Assembly: GCA_000320605.2 (NCBI GenBank)
Contig: KB445826.1
Coordinates: 1 to 64,000 of the forward strand
DNA length: 64,000 nucleotides
Source of the DNA: Gelatoporia subvermispora B
Taxonomy: Eukaryota; Basidiomycota; Agaricomycetes; Polyporales; Gelatoporiaceae
Reading direction: 5' to 3'
A program made the translations under genes and the position numbers. This document shows, piece after piece, positions 47,238-60,259 of the stretch (its first letter is position 1; every line of letters starts with the position of its first letter). Below the pieces are notes generated by a model. It did not search any database and had not been told where the DNA came from. It saw only the letters and a program-made list of their open reading frames with translations.

Positions 47238-49777
47238 ATGGTCGTTCTCACTCCAGGATTGTCATTTCTTCTCCAAAACGCTCCGTCCTTGTTTGTGCCT
47301 CCCGCGCTATTCTTGGTGTCGGCGCACGTGGTTACTCGGTTCCTTGGTGTCTTGAATACCGACTGGAGCCGCGTTCTGGGCTTTTTACTCTCGTATCTCG
47401 TCTTCTTCGGTCTTCGTAACTTCCTGCTTGGACTTGATGAGAAACGCAAGTTACGGGAGCTGGGGGCAGTTCGTGTACCGGAGATCAAGGGAAAATGGCC
47501 TTGGAACGTTGACCTCTTGTTAGCTAGGATGGGAAGGAAGAAGGATGGGTATCCCCGTACGTATGTTCGCATCCGGTAGCTAGTGAAGTGCACATTAAGC
47601 TTACTTGATGTTCTGGAAAGTGGCTGCTGTCGAGGATTTAGCTGCGCAATATGGCTATGTCTTCAGTACCAACATCTTGGGCGAGAGGAGGGTATGTTGC
47701 CATCCACAACAGCAGATTTGGACTCCTGAAGTGCCACTCAATAGATCATCACACTTGAGCCCAGTCACTTGAAGATTATTTTGGCCACTGAGTTCCAGAA
47801 ATACGAGAAAGGTCAGCACCTTCCGCCCAGGAGTTCCAGAGGTGCTCATATGCGCTCTTGACAGGGGACATCTGGAGACGGCGGTCTCAGTCTGTGCTCG
47901 GGTCCGGAGTATTTGCCGTAGATGGCGACCTATGGAAGTGAGTATCGACCATCCTTCCTATGCACAGGACTCAACAGCATCCGATAGGTTCCACCGCTCC
48001 ATGTCTCGCCCATTCTTCAGTCGAGACAGGATCAGTGATTTTGAGACCTTCGAGCGACACTCCGAGGTTGTCCTCTCTGTCATCCGGGGCCGTTGCGGGC
48101 TTCCGATAGACTTCCAGGATCTTGTTGGGCGGTTCACCCTGGACTCCGCAACCGAGTTCCTTCTAGGCGATTGTGTCCATTCCCTGCGCAAGCTCATTCC
48201 CGGCGGGGCAAAGTCGGCATCTCAGAATGGAGATGTCGATCCGGACACGTTCGCCCAAGCACTATTCGAGGTCCAAGCACAGGTGTCGAAGCGAGGACGT
48301 CTTGCGCCCGTGTGGCCTCTTTTCGAGCTCTTCCGAGACAAAACAAGGTAGGCATACCTAACTCAGACACTTAGGACTACCTCATCAACTCACGGGATAT
48401 ATGTCTCAGACAAAACGTGAAGATCCTGCATTGTTTCATCAACCCCATCATCCAGCGAGCGCTCGAGAGGCAGAGAAGTCAGAAGGAAGCTGACGAAAGG
48501 CACGGCGTCGCGATCCCGGAGCAGACATCCTTACTCGACGAGCTCGTTGCTCTTACGGATGGTAGGGTAACTCTCACCTGATTCTCGATGCCAACTGCCA
48601 TTTGACGTATGTCAAGATCCAAAGCTGATTGCAGACGAAACTGTCAATATCCTGATCGCCGGACGTGATACGGTGGGTTCTTGTGTTAGAGTTATGGGAC
48701 TCATCGCTCAACGTGATGTGATAGACTGCAGGGACGCTGTCTTTCCTCGTCTATCTCCTGACGCAGCACGCAGACGTCTTGAGGCGCTTGCGCAACGAGG
48801 TTCTCCAACATGTTGGCCCAACCAGGGCCCCAACGGCTGGTGATTTCCGCGACATGAAGTTCCTGCGCGCATGCATCAACGGTCAGTGATGTAGTCATCT
48901 ATGGCGCATAGCTACTAACAGGCCTTCTCAACAGAGACACTCCGCCTTTTCCCCCCGGTGCCTGGCAATATGAGGTGCGTATAGTAACACGGGCCGCCAC
49001 TCCGGATTTAACTTGTCTCATGGCTAGATGGTCCGTTCAGGCGACCACTCTGCCTCCTGTAGAGCCCGGAGGAAAGCCCTTCTATATCCCAGCCGGTACA
49101 TCGTAAGGCAATATACTCGCACAAGTGTTTTCCTCAAAGTATATGAACGCACGACACCTCTCTAGGGTCATGTATTCCGACATGGTCATACACAAGCGCA
49201 AGGATCTATGGGGTCCCGATGCCGACGAGGTACGCTTCAGCCGTCTTGAGCTGACTGACGCAAATGGACTGGCGAGTATTGCGTAGTTTGATCCCGATCG
49301 ATTCCTGGATGAACGTCTACACAAGTACCTCACTCCGAATCCGTTCATATTTCTTCCTTTCAACGCCGGTAAGTCGGAACCCTCATAAATCTCTCTACCC
49401 CATCTGAATCAATTGCAGGCCCTCGCATTTGCCTCGGACAGCAGGTAACATATTGTTCGGACACCCAGTTTGCTGAATTGCTCACATCGATTCGTGACCA
49501 GTTTGCGTACAACGAGATCTCTTATCTCATAGTCCGCCTGCTGCAAGCATTCGACGACATCGAGTTCGCCAGCGACGCACAGCCTGCGGCGGCACGCCCT
49601 CCAGCTTCGTGGGCTAGCAAAGGTGGCAGGATTGGCATTGAAATGATCAAGCCGAAGGTAGAGTTCACTATGTACATCGAGGTAAGACGTCAACGTTGTC
49701 GCTGGACTGCGGTTGACGCTGAAATTTCGCAGGGTGGTCTGCACGTGAGATTTCGGGAGGCGCGGACAGAGGTATGA
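47238..49777 (+). CDS. Cytochrome P450 monooxygenase
   Basis: An ER-anchored heme monooxygenase of about 590 residues in roughly 15 exons. The N-terminus [19 protein letters not shown] and a following hydrophobic stretch ([19 protein letters not shown]) anchor the membrane. P450 landmarks appear in order: [15 protein letters not shown] (C-helix), [13 protein letters not shown], the I-helix oxygen-activation motif [15 protein letters not shown], the K-helix [10 protein letters not shown] (ExxR), [11 protein letters not shown], and the heme Cys in [15 protein letters not shown]. The C-terminus follows the layout of basidiomycete CYP63/CYP5037-type enzymes, often linked to xenobiotic or alkane oxidation; the family assignment is my judgement. 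The last intron (49,682-49,732; 51 bp) is stop-free and in frame. The first ATG, at 47,238, is taken as start. Confidence 0.92.
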
Positions 49778-50514
49778 AGCTGTTTGGCAACAACCGTGTT
49801 GACGTAGTAGCCGTAGATCTATCAGACTCTTTGTTCATCTCCTCTCATCCACCATTGCTATCGGTGCCAATGCGGAGGATGTCGCTCTATTCTGGGTCGT
49901 CCTTCACCTCGTTTTGCAATGCTCTCAGGGGAGCAGGCCGCAACAAGAAGATGTCAAATCAGCCATCAGGCATTCGCTCCATCCGTCGAGCACGTGGTAT
50001 CGGTCCTCCCAGGTGCAGACGGCGAAACTCTAAAATCGTTATCAATTTGCTTCACTGTCTGATATTTCCAGTCGCAAATAACCGAGCGCGCGTGTGCGTG
50101 CAGATACCTGTTGTCGCGACTTGAAAACTTCGCCATGCGGACAATCGGGCGGTAGTGGCTAACTCTCAGATGTCCATCTTAGACCCTTGGTCGCAAAACA
50201 AGTCTTTCACTGGGTTCTAGGCTCGCACGATAGTGATGATGTTACCTTCTTCTCTGTGCGAGAATATTTGCCGGACTTCTCTCTTCCCGACGCTATCTTG
50301 TGCCCGTCTTCACCATATCAGCAAGCAAGAATAGGGGTGGAGACAGATGCAGTGCCACGAATCTCCGCTCAATCTTCCCGTATCTCAAATGGCCCATTTC
50401 AGGAAGGCCGCGTGCTCATATGTGGTGTATGGCCATAGATACGAGGGCAAATGCTATCGCTCCTCGCTCCTCGCTTCGCACGTAGCCTCCCCCTGCCAGC
50501 TGCTTACAGCCATC
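49778..50514. other. Intergenic between P450 and permease 5
   Basis: Open frames here have no domain or family support. No RNA or repeat recognised. Confidence 0.55.
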
Positions 50515-52797
50515 ATGGACGGCGAAACGAAATTCAAGGAACTCGTCGACGTCTCGAGTCGACCAGTCGAGGACCGTAGTGTCTCGCCGACGACTGGCGA
50601 TACAGATGCGGCCGCCCTCGCTGAGCTAGGATACAAGCAAGAATTTCGTCGTTCGTTTAGCGCGATCGAGGTCTTCGGCTTCGCGTTTGGCGTTGTTGGC
50701 CTTCTTCCGTCGATGGCGTACGCTCTCAATTCTCATACAGCCTGCGAGACCCGTGTTTCTTACGCGAGACATTCCACCTACTAGAACGGTCTTGACTTTC
50801 GCCATCCCTAATGGTGGGCCGTATGCTCTTGTCTGGGGTGTGAGTACTATATCACCGTCGCTGCGTCTACGTGTCATGACTGTATCAAAATAGTGGGCCG
50901 TGTCCACGTTCTTCATCATGTTCATTGCTCTCACCCTGGCTGAGCTCGGATCTGCCGCGCCTACCTCTGGTGGGCTGTATTATTGGACGTTCAAGTATGC
51001 CCCGCCCAAGTGGCGCCGACTACTCTCTTGGATTGTTGGATGTATGTCGCCTCGCATGTCGCCATGTGTATATTTGTGCTCACTTCGTTAGATTGCAACA
51101 CTATCGGACTCATCGCAGGGGTTGCGGCTATCGACTGGGGCTGTGCCGTGCAGATCTTTGCGGCAGTCAGCATTGGATCAGATATGACTTTCACCCCGAC
51201 CACCCGGCAGACCGTGTAAGTAAGCATCATATCCCTCGCCCCCAAAATGCACTGACTATTGCATTCAGTGGCGTTTTCGTCGCTCTACTCCTATGCCACG
51301 GGCTTGTTGCTTCTCTCGCTACTCCTGTCGTGGCCCGTCTTCAATGGGTATACATCTCGGTGAATATACTGTGCGTATGACACATCCGTCGGCTTCGATT
51401 CCAATTCTGACATTATGACCACGCAGCTTGTGTCTAGCTGTCATCGTCTCCCTTCCCGCTGCGACTCCCAAGGAACTGCGAAATCCAGCTTCTTATGCAT
51501 TTGGAGGCGTTTCAAACAGTAAGACATACAAACATAGCCACTATCGCACAACTTCTCAATACCGTATTGCGCAGTTTCGGGATGGCCAGACGGCTTTGCG
51601 TTCGTTCTAAGCTTCCTAGCACCACTCTGGACCATTGGTTCGTTACCCGCCAGCCGCGTTCAGCTCAGAAGCTGATATTCACGGTGATTAGCTGGATTCG
51701 ACGCTCCCGTCCATATCAGCGAAGAAGCGTCCAATGCACGCACGGCAGTCCCTTGGGCTATCATTCTGTCATCCGCTATTGCTGGTGTTATTGGCTGGGG
51801 TAAGTCATGAAGTATGTTGCAAATACTTCCCAGCTCAACGACCATAGGTGTCAACGTTGCGATGGCGTTCTGCATGGGTACAGACATGGAAGGCATTTTG
51901 GCTAGTCCTATTGGGCAGCCGATGGCAACGGTACGTTTCTGCATATCGAGATTTTGATTAGTTCCGGTGACGTCATGATGTGCAGATCTTCTTTAATAGC
52001 TTGGGGAAGCGTGGGACTCTCGCCATCTGGTCGATGGTCGTATTCACCCAGTACGTTGTCATCCCAGAAGTATGTTACATCAACAGTACTGAACACAAAC
52101 AGGTTCCTTATGGGCGCGAATGCTGTCAGTGTTGGCTTTGTATCCTGTACATTTACTGAACCTACGTTGATAGCTGATCACCAGCTCCCGCCAAATGTTC
52201 GCCTTCGCCCGTGATGGTGGTCTCCCTTTATCGAGCATACTATATCGTATGAATCCTCGAGTCCGAACACCTGTCAACTGCGTGTGGGCCAGTGCCTTTG
52301 TAGCCTTCATCCTTGGCCTACTCGCACTGGGAGGAACAGCTGCGTCGTCGGCAATATTCAGTCTGGGGATTGCAGCTCAGTACCTCGCGTTCATCGTGCC
52401 TATCGGAAGTAGGTTCTTCGGAGGGACGCCCTGGATCCCTGGGCCATTTTCCCTCGGTCGTTGGGTATGTTTGTATTCTCAGGTCCTCAGGGAACGGGAC
52501 CGTGGACCTGACTTTTTTTTCTCACAGGGCCTGCCGGTTGGCATCGTCGCAATTGCGTGGATGATGTTCTCCATCATCATATTCACGTTCCCGGCTAGTC
52601 CAGATCCGGATAGCACCAGCATGAACTGGATGGTTGTAGTTCTCAGCGCCTGGCTTCTCCTCTGCTTAGGGTACTACTATTGCCCCAGGTATGGCGGTGT
52701 GCATTGGTTTGTTGGGCCAAAAGCGAATATCCACATCACCGAGAGAGTGGTAATAGAGGACACAGGAAGCTCAAGAAATGAGAAAGAACTGACATGA
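50515..52797 (+). CDS. GABA/amino-acid permease, array copy 5 (intact)
   Basis: About 13 exons read through. It starts MDGETKFKELVDVSSRPVED, then LAELGYKQEFRRSFSAIEVF, where the usual FTPLEVF has become FSAIEVF. Landmarks are FAIPNGGPYALVWG, LAELGSAAPTSGGLYYWTFK, FLAPLWTIAGFDAPVHISEE, NVAMAFCMGTDMEGILASP, FAFARDGGLPLSSILYRMNP and YYYCPRYGGVHWFVGPKAN. The tail, ITERVVIEDTGSSRNEKELT, differs from the other copies. By family it imports GABA, amino acids or related amines. It ends only 84 bp from the convergent stop codon of the RGS gene. Confidence 0.92.
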
Positions 52798-52881
52798 TAT
52801 CCGAAGATTTCCGCACTGTACAGAATGTAGATGTATATACGATAGACATTTGCGTTCCCTTGGATTCCGTCCCAACATAGT

Positions 52882-54841
52882 TCAAGGTAATGAACCAGAT
52901 GTAACGAGTGCCTGCTTTGAAATACTGATACACACGCAAGGATCCTGTATTTCTGATCTTGACGAAAATTGCTCGAGAGTGTCTGCATGATCCGGAGGTA
53001 TCTCCCACAGATCACAGCTCCCGTGTTGTAGAGCGACAAAGTAGGGAGTGATATTGAACTACGAGTAATTTGCTTCGGCGATATGAGGTGAGATGTATAT
53101 GCACTCACCTTGGGCACCAGCTCTTTCGTCAATAATCTGAATATATAATCTTGGATGCGACCGAGTAGACGAGCTATAAGGGGATGCTGCATGCGGTCGG
53201 ACGCAGCCTCCTGAGTACTCGTAGCCGACATCGACATGATATCGCTGAGGTAGGCCGACAGCTCCATGCGGAGGTCTTCGTCCACATTAAGCTGCTTTGC
53301 GCACGATGGCGCGAGATACTGCTCATAGATTTGGAACACCACATCTTTTGGCGGAGGTAGCATCCCCGCTCCTGTGTCGTATATGGATCTGGTGTCATCA
53401 TTTGACTTCACTGAACTGCACAAAAGAACAACGTGTACGCACTTCAGTTCCTGCATGTCCAGATAGAAGGACATGTTTTGTCCATAGTCACGATTGCGCA
53501 CAAAACTCAGGAAGAGCGAGCGAAGAGATGGTTTTTGAAGAATGTAGTCGAGGTGATGTAATTTGGGATCGTATAGACGAGTAACCAGTGGTGAGGTCAA
53601 GGAAAGTAGAGCTTCAATACTATATACGTTCTCCCGAGTCGCCCTGCTGTGTCTAGAGATAAGAAGTATAACAACTTCAGGAGAAGAGACATACAATTTC
53701 CATGCAACGCTAGAACCGTGCTCAGTGATCCTGTAGACAGTTCCTTTGAGTGTGCAAAAGCCCCCCGCTTTCTACGAAATCATGCCCCTTAGTGCATCAA
53801 TCAAGCGCCACTCAAGCCAGTGAAACCGACCTTCGTTTGTGACTCTCCTGCGGGCGCCTCAACATGTACTGTAGCCGTCTCACGGCGTTTTCGCATCTCC
53901 CGTGCCGCGTTTCGATCCGCTCGGTCCCATTTCGGATTTACGTTCGGCTTACGGGCAGGGGGGGAGGCCCTTACGATGAATCCACGTCGCACAAAGTGTG
54001 CAGCTACTTGTGCTGCCTCTTCAATCCCGGAGATCGCCGCGTGATTGCAGAGCCAATCCAGCACTGTCTCGGAATAGAAGCAGTCTTCATATGTGTAAGC
54101 ACCTCCAGAGGACGACAGCTGAACTGTAATAAGAGAAACGCCATTTTCCCATCCGCGTTGTACAGGCTTAGAATTTCTCTGGACTTGATGACGTTGCAAA
54201 CCGGCAAAGTACGTGAAGAGGGTTGTGATCATGGTTTCAGAGAAGATGATGCTTCCATTCTCTCGCCGACGTTGCGGGTGAATCATCTTTCCGGCAGTTG
54301 ACTGTAAGGCGAATAGCGCTTGGATATCATGATTCTGTACTTTGTCAATATCTATGAGCTGTTCCAAGATATGGAGACCTTTAGGCGTCAATGTATAGCT
54401 CCGAGACTTTGTGAATGATTGCCGGGAGGCTGAGAATGGATCTGTAATGAGGCGTGCAGAGCATAGTCCTTGACACCAATGTCTAGCCTCTGCATTTGTG
54501 AAAGACGCGAAGGGATTCAATCGTTCATGTGTTTTTGCAATGTCCCGGAGCGATGAAGATGTGAGATACTTGGTTATCTCCCTGCTACTCGAACGCATGT
54601 ACGTTAGGCGTCCATTGATCGAGACCGTAGCGAGCATACCCGTTAAAACATATATAAGAAGAACCGCCCAGCAAAGATCTCTTGCTATCCCATTTCAGAT
54701 CGCACATAGCAGTTGCAAATAGGAGGAGAGCATCCTGGTCAAGCATCGCTCGAGTCTTAGGTCCATATTACGGGAAAAGAGTCTGACCTTGGAGAAACAT
54801 CCTGCGGCGGTTTGGTTCACTTCAACAGGTTCGGAGGCCAT
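52882..54841 (-). CDS. RGS/DEP-domain G-protein regulator (Sst2/FlbA-like)
   Basis: Exons start at 54,841 (MASEPVEVNQTAAGCFSK), 54,734 and 54,581, and continue to about 52,882. The order is a fungal DEP-type region (EITKYLTSSSLRDIAKTHER, ARHWCQGLCSARLITDP, YTLTPKGLHILEQL), a second DEP-like segment (YTYEDCFYSETVLDWLCNHA, AAHFVRRGFIVRA), and an RGS domain (LHHLDYILQKPSLRSLFLSF, NMSFYLDMQEL, PPPKDVVFQIYEQYL). This is the layout of fungal FlbA/Sst2 proteins, GTPase activators for heterotrimeric G-alpha subunits in pheromone and growth signalling, acting at the membrane. The sequence looks divergent, and a decayed paralogue lies just upstream. The last exon is inferred. Confidence 0.8.
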
Positions 54842-55403
54842 TGTTAGGACAAAGAATACGGAAGTCAAGGACTATGCTGGGATTGATGATTTGCACTGAT
54901 CAACCAGATAGATGAATGCGAGCAAGAGGCTGTGCATTGCTTACAGAGCTTTGGGCAAGGCTGTGCGATCTCGTATTTCCGTTCCCCGTTTATTCATCCA
55001 AGCGCGCAAGAACCCAGGGCCTACTCCTACGTGCACGCTTAACATCCGCTTTGATAGATAATACAGTCCGTCATCAGCGTCATCGTACCTATGCACTCAT
55101 GATATTGATGCATCTCGAAAATTTGCGACCAGAGCAGTGTTGCAATACTTCGAACGGGATCAGGGGCTGCATCGCTACGAGGGAAAATCGGTTTGTATGT
55201 CCCTACATCGCACTGCGTACTGGCTATCTAATGAACCTCGTCGCGCACATACCCAACAAAAAGAGCGCGCGGAGATATGAGTCTTGGAGGATATGGTTCT
55301 CAGATTCACACTCGCCGGTCGAATTGCAGTGATCAGGAGTTTGGAATTCGTTTATGACATGGTAGCCAGAGGAAATGAGTGCTAGTTTATTACGAGCATC
55401 TTC
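54842..55403. other. Spacer between RGS gene and its decayed copy
   Basis: 5' flank of the RGS gene and 3' flank of the pseudogene. No supported gene. Confidence 0.5.
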
Positions 55404-56424
55404 TTAATCAAATTCTCTGGAGATATAAAGTGAGCGCACTACGATATCTGTAGGAAGAAGATCGTACAGGATTCTGAACACGAGGTCGTTTCCTTTGTCC
55501 ATGATTTTATAGACTGCCAAGAGGTGCGTGTTCAAGGAACTACCCTTGAAATGCATCCATAAGGTGCGTAGCGCAAGGAACAGATAAAACGATGAGACGT
55601 ACTTTTTCGCTCACCATCGGTTGCCTGGGCAAGCATAGTACCCGTTGCATCCATCGCTTCACACTTATGACTGGATCCGTTCCAGTACGAAAGATATGCC
55701 ATAACAGAACTGGTGGGAAGAGCTTCGCGATGAGACCGTGGTGTAGGAAGTGTGCGGCTGTTCGCACCGCTTCATCGTCTACTGAGACTATCGTGACGTC
55801 GCATAGTCGAGCAACGGCCGTCTTCGCATGCAAACATGTGCGCGTATGATAACGTCCGCCACTTGGCAACTCGAAGTCGATTGCCTGAAGGGTGATACTC
55901 CCCGTGTCAGCACTGCATTTGAGAGGTAAACGGCCTTCAACACGATTGGACTCCTGGCTTGCAAAACATCGGAAGAGTAATATTTACAGGTTCAGATAAG
56001 AAAATTGCACCGTTTGTGGGGAAGCATCGCAGAGGGAGTATCTCGGGCGTAATATGCTCCTCAAGAACAATGCCCCCATGAAAGGACTTCTGACACTGCT
56101 AATGGTGACGAATTGTTCGAAAGTGTGGATGCTTTTCGGTCTCAGTATGTGACACCTGGATTCAGCGAACGATTCCCGGGCGTTTTATGGAGTATCTTTG
56201 ATGAGGCGCATCAACATCGAGACTTCGATCCACGACTTCACCTCATCAGTTGCTAGGGAAGTCGCGACAATTGGGGAATTGTATTTTTCGTCGACGCTCG
56301 AGAGCACCGAACTCGTCAGCTTCTTGACAGTCTCTTTGCTGAATGGGAAGATACACATCAGACGTTTGATAGACAGAACAACAGGAGACGTACCCACTGA
56401 AGCAGAGGGCCCGGGGATCATCAT
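55404..56424 (-). pseudogene. Decayed RGS/DEP paralogue
   Basis: Fragments match the neighbouring RGS gene in the same order. SKETVKKLTSSVLSSVDEKY matches its DEP start. PSGGRYHTRTCLHAKTAVAR with AAHFLHHGLIAKLFPPVLL matches its second DEP-like segment. VYKIMDKGNDLVFRILYD matches its VYRITEHGSSVAWK exon. The pieces are in different frames, and no RGS domain follows before the stop at 55,404. It is best explained as a tandem duplicate that has lost function. Confidence 0.7.
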
Positions 56425-56867
56425 GGGGATACGTAGTGATCAGCGGTGGCCGCACGGCCGTCCACTCACAGCGCACACGTTAAAGCCGTGGATCTCAGAA
56501 GGTCTAGTGTTCCTACTCCAGCTCATATCATACAAGAGAAGTCAGACCTTGCGTGGTGAAGTACTCTTATCCTGCTATGTGTTCACTGTGACGGGAGTTA
56601 TCACGGGAGTCATTTCTATTGGTCGATCGCGCAGCGATAGTTGAGAAAATCTGCCAGACCAACACGAATGAGGACGCAAGGGGTACAGGACAAGGACCCT
56701 ACAGGTAGCAGCCCAGAACCCTCGTGCGGCTTTGTCACAACATCGTCGCTTTGACGAAGGTCCAAGCTCTCAATTGGCTCTCTCGTACATCGTGTTAACA
56801 CAGGATGTCGATGGGCGTTCGGCGCTTTTACAGCTCGGTGCAGGCGCCTGCTCCAGAATCAGGCTCA

Positions 56868-56962
56868 CAGATCCAGCACTACGGTTGCCCGTTCCTCGGA
56901 TCCGGTGCTGCGGTTGCTCGTGCCTCGGATCCGCTTGTTCGTTCCTCAGATTCAGTACTGTG
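56868..56962. repeat. 29-bp minisatellite
   Basis: Three to four degenerate units, consensus near CGGATCCGGTGCTGCGGTTG plus CTCGTGCCT. They lie in the convergent-side spacer downstream of the isomerase gene. The flanks (56,425-57,135) hold no gene I can support. Confidence 0.75.
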
Positions 56963-57135
56963 GTCGGACCCAGCCGCTCGTTCCCTGGGTAGCTTCGAGT
57001 GGTCAACGGACGTGATCAATCATGCCTTTCCTCTACCATACAAAGAACCGATGGTATTTGTACACCTCGTAGTTGCTTCCTTTGCTCTATATATTGCTTC
57101 TCACGCCTGCCCTAATATCGCGCGGGGCTGGGCAG

Positions 57136-59188
<2,053 letters not shown>

Positions 59189-59265
59189 GATGATGGACGA
59201 TATGGACAATGGTGAGGACGATGAGCTCGAGATGAGAGCGAGGTAGCGGGGAGCGGACCGGTCGT

Positions 59266-59273
59266 CTTATATG
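59266..59273 (-). promoter_or_regulatory. TATA box of glucose-6-phosphate isomerase
   Basis: The minus strand reads CATATAAG about 80 bp upstream of the start codon at 59,188, a distance normal for a fungal TATA box with a short 5' leader. Confidence 0.5.
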
Positions 59274-60259
59274 CGATGGACGTTGTCGGGGTGCGTGGGA
59301 ATTATGATGTCTCGGCAAGCGTCCCCATTCTTCGCCTCCCCATCCCAGTTGGCACGACGTTGAAAAGAATCTGCACACTCGTCGCCCCTTAGCTAACTAA
59401 TTGTTCTCATGGATTCTGCGTGATCTCTTGCCCTTGTCAGCAATTAGACGTGAATACTGCCACGAGAACCGCACACGAGTCAAGGTCTGGGACCGAACGT
59501 GACCGCGTTTACCTGCGATGGAAGTTCTCGCCCAGACGCGGCTCCGATGCGGGTTTCCGGGCCACGAAAGCAGAGTGAATCTTCTCAGCTCGTTGACTTG
59601 GGTTTCTAAGACATAACCCGCGAATGGCCGGCGCCCTAGATGAGCTGTGTAATGTTCCCTAGGTGCCAGCTCGTTGCTCCTGGAGTCCTCACGTGCATTC
59701 GACCTCGTTTCAGACTGAACCAGTTCCGTGCTCACTGCCCTCTCGGATTCGGACCGGTTATTTCTGCCTTTGCCTTGCAGCCTCAGCTGCAGGATACAAG
59801 CCTATAAGCACTTGAGTGCGCAAAATGTGTTATGTACCTTGAGCTGCAGGCCTAAGGCAGTTGCGGGACACCACAGTTGCACCAAACTCCGGGAATTGGG
59901 CTGCGTGTCTAGTGGTGGCTATGCCACTAACCCGGGTCCCAGCCTAGGCGGTGCCTATCTGATGTATTTGAGCTCCGTTAGTCTTTTTTAAACATTCATA
60001 GTCTCTGTTTTTTGTGCTTGCACTGTATAATTATAATCCGTATGGCCAATGCACAGTGCATAGTATGTCATTGATTTCTATAAATGAAAAATTTTGAAGT
60101 TATACTGCACTAGAGACCATTAAATTGTCTTTGTACATTTTATATGCCCTTGGGGCACTTGTTTCAAGTAGGCTTGCCTGGGAGATGTGGAAGATACTGG
60201 TAAGCCTTACAAGAAAGGTTTAAGCTGGCCTAAAATATTTAAGGTATGTTAATCTCTTA
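59274..60259. other. Intergenic, partly A/T-rich
   Basis: The part up to about 59,750 is PGI upstream sequence. The part at 59,980-60,250 is clearly richer in A and T than the rest of the window. No ORF or RNA gene is recognisable. It may be old host or transposon sequence at the Helitron 3' side. Confidence 0.5.

Noticed and set aside
47238..52797. P450 plus permeases as a secondary-metabolite cluster
   Set aside because: No core enzyme (polyketide synthase, NRPS, terpene cyclase or prenyltransferase) and no pathway regulator is present.
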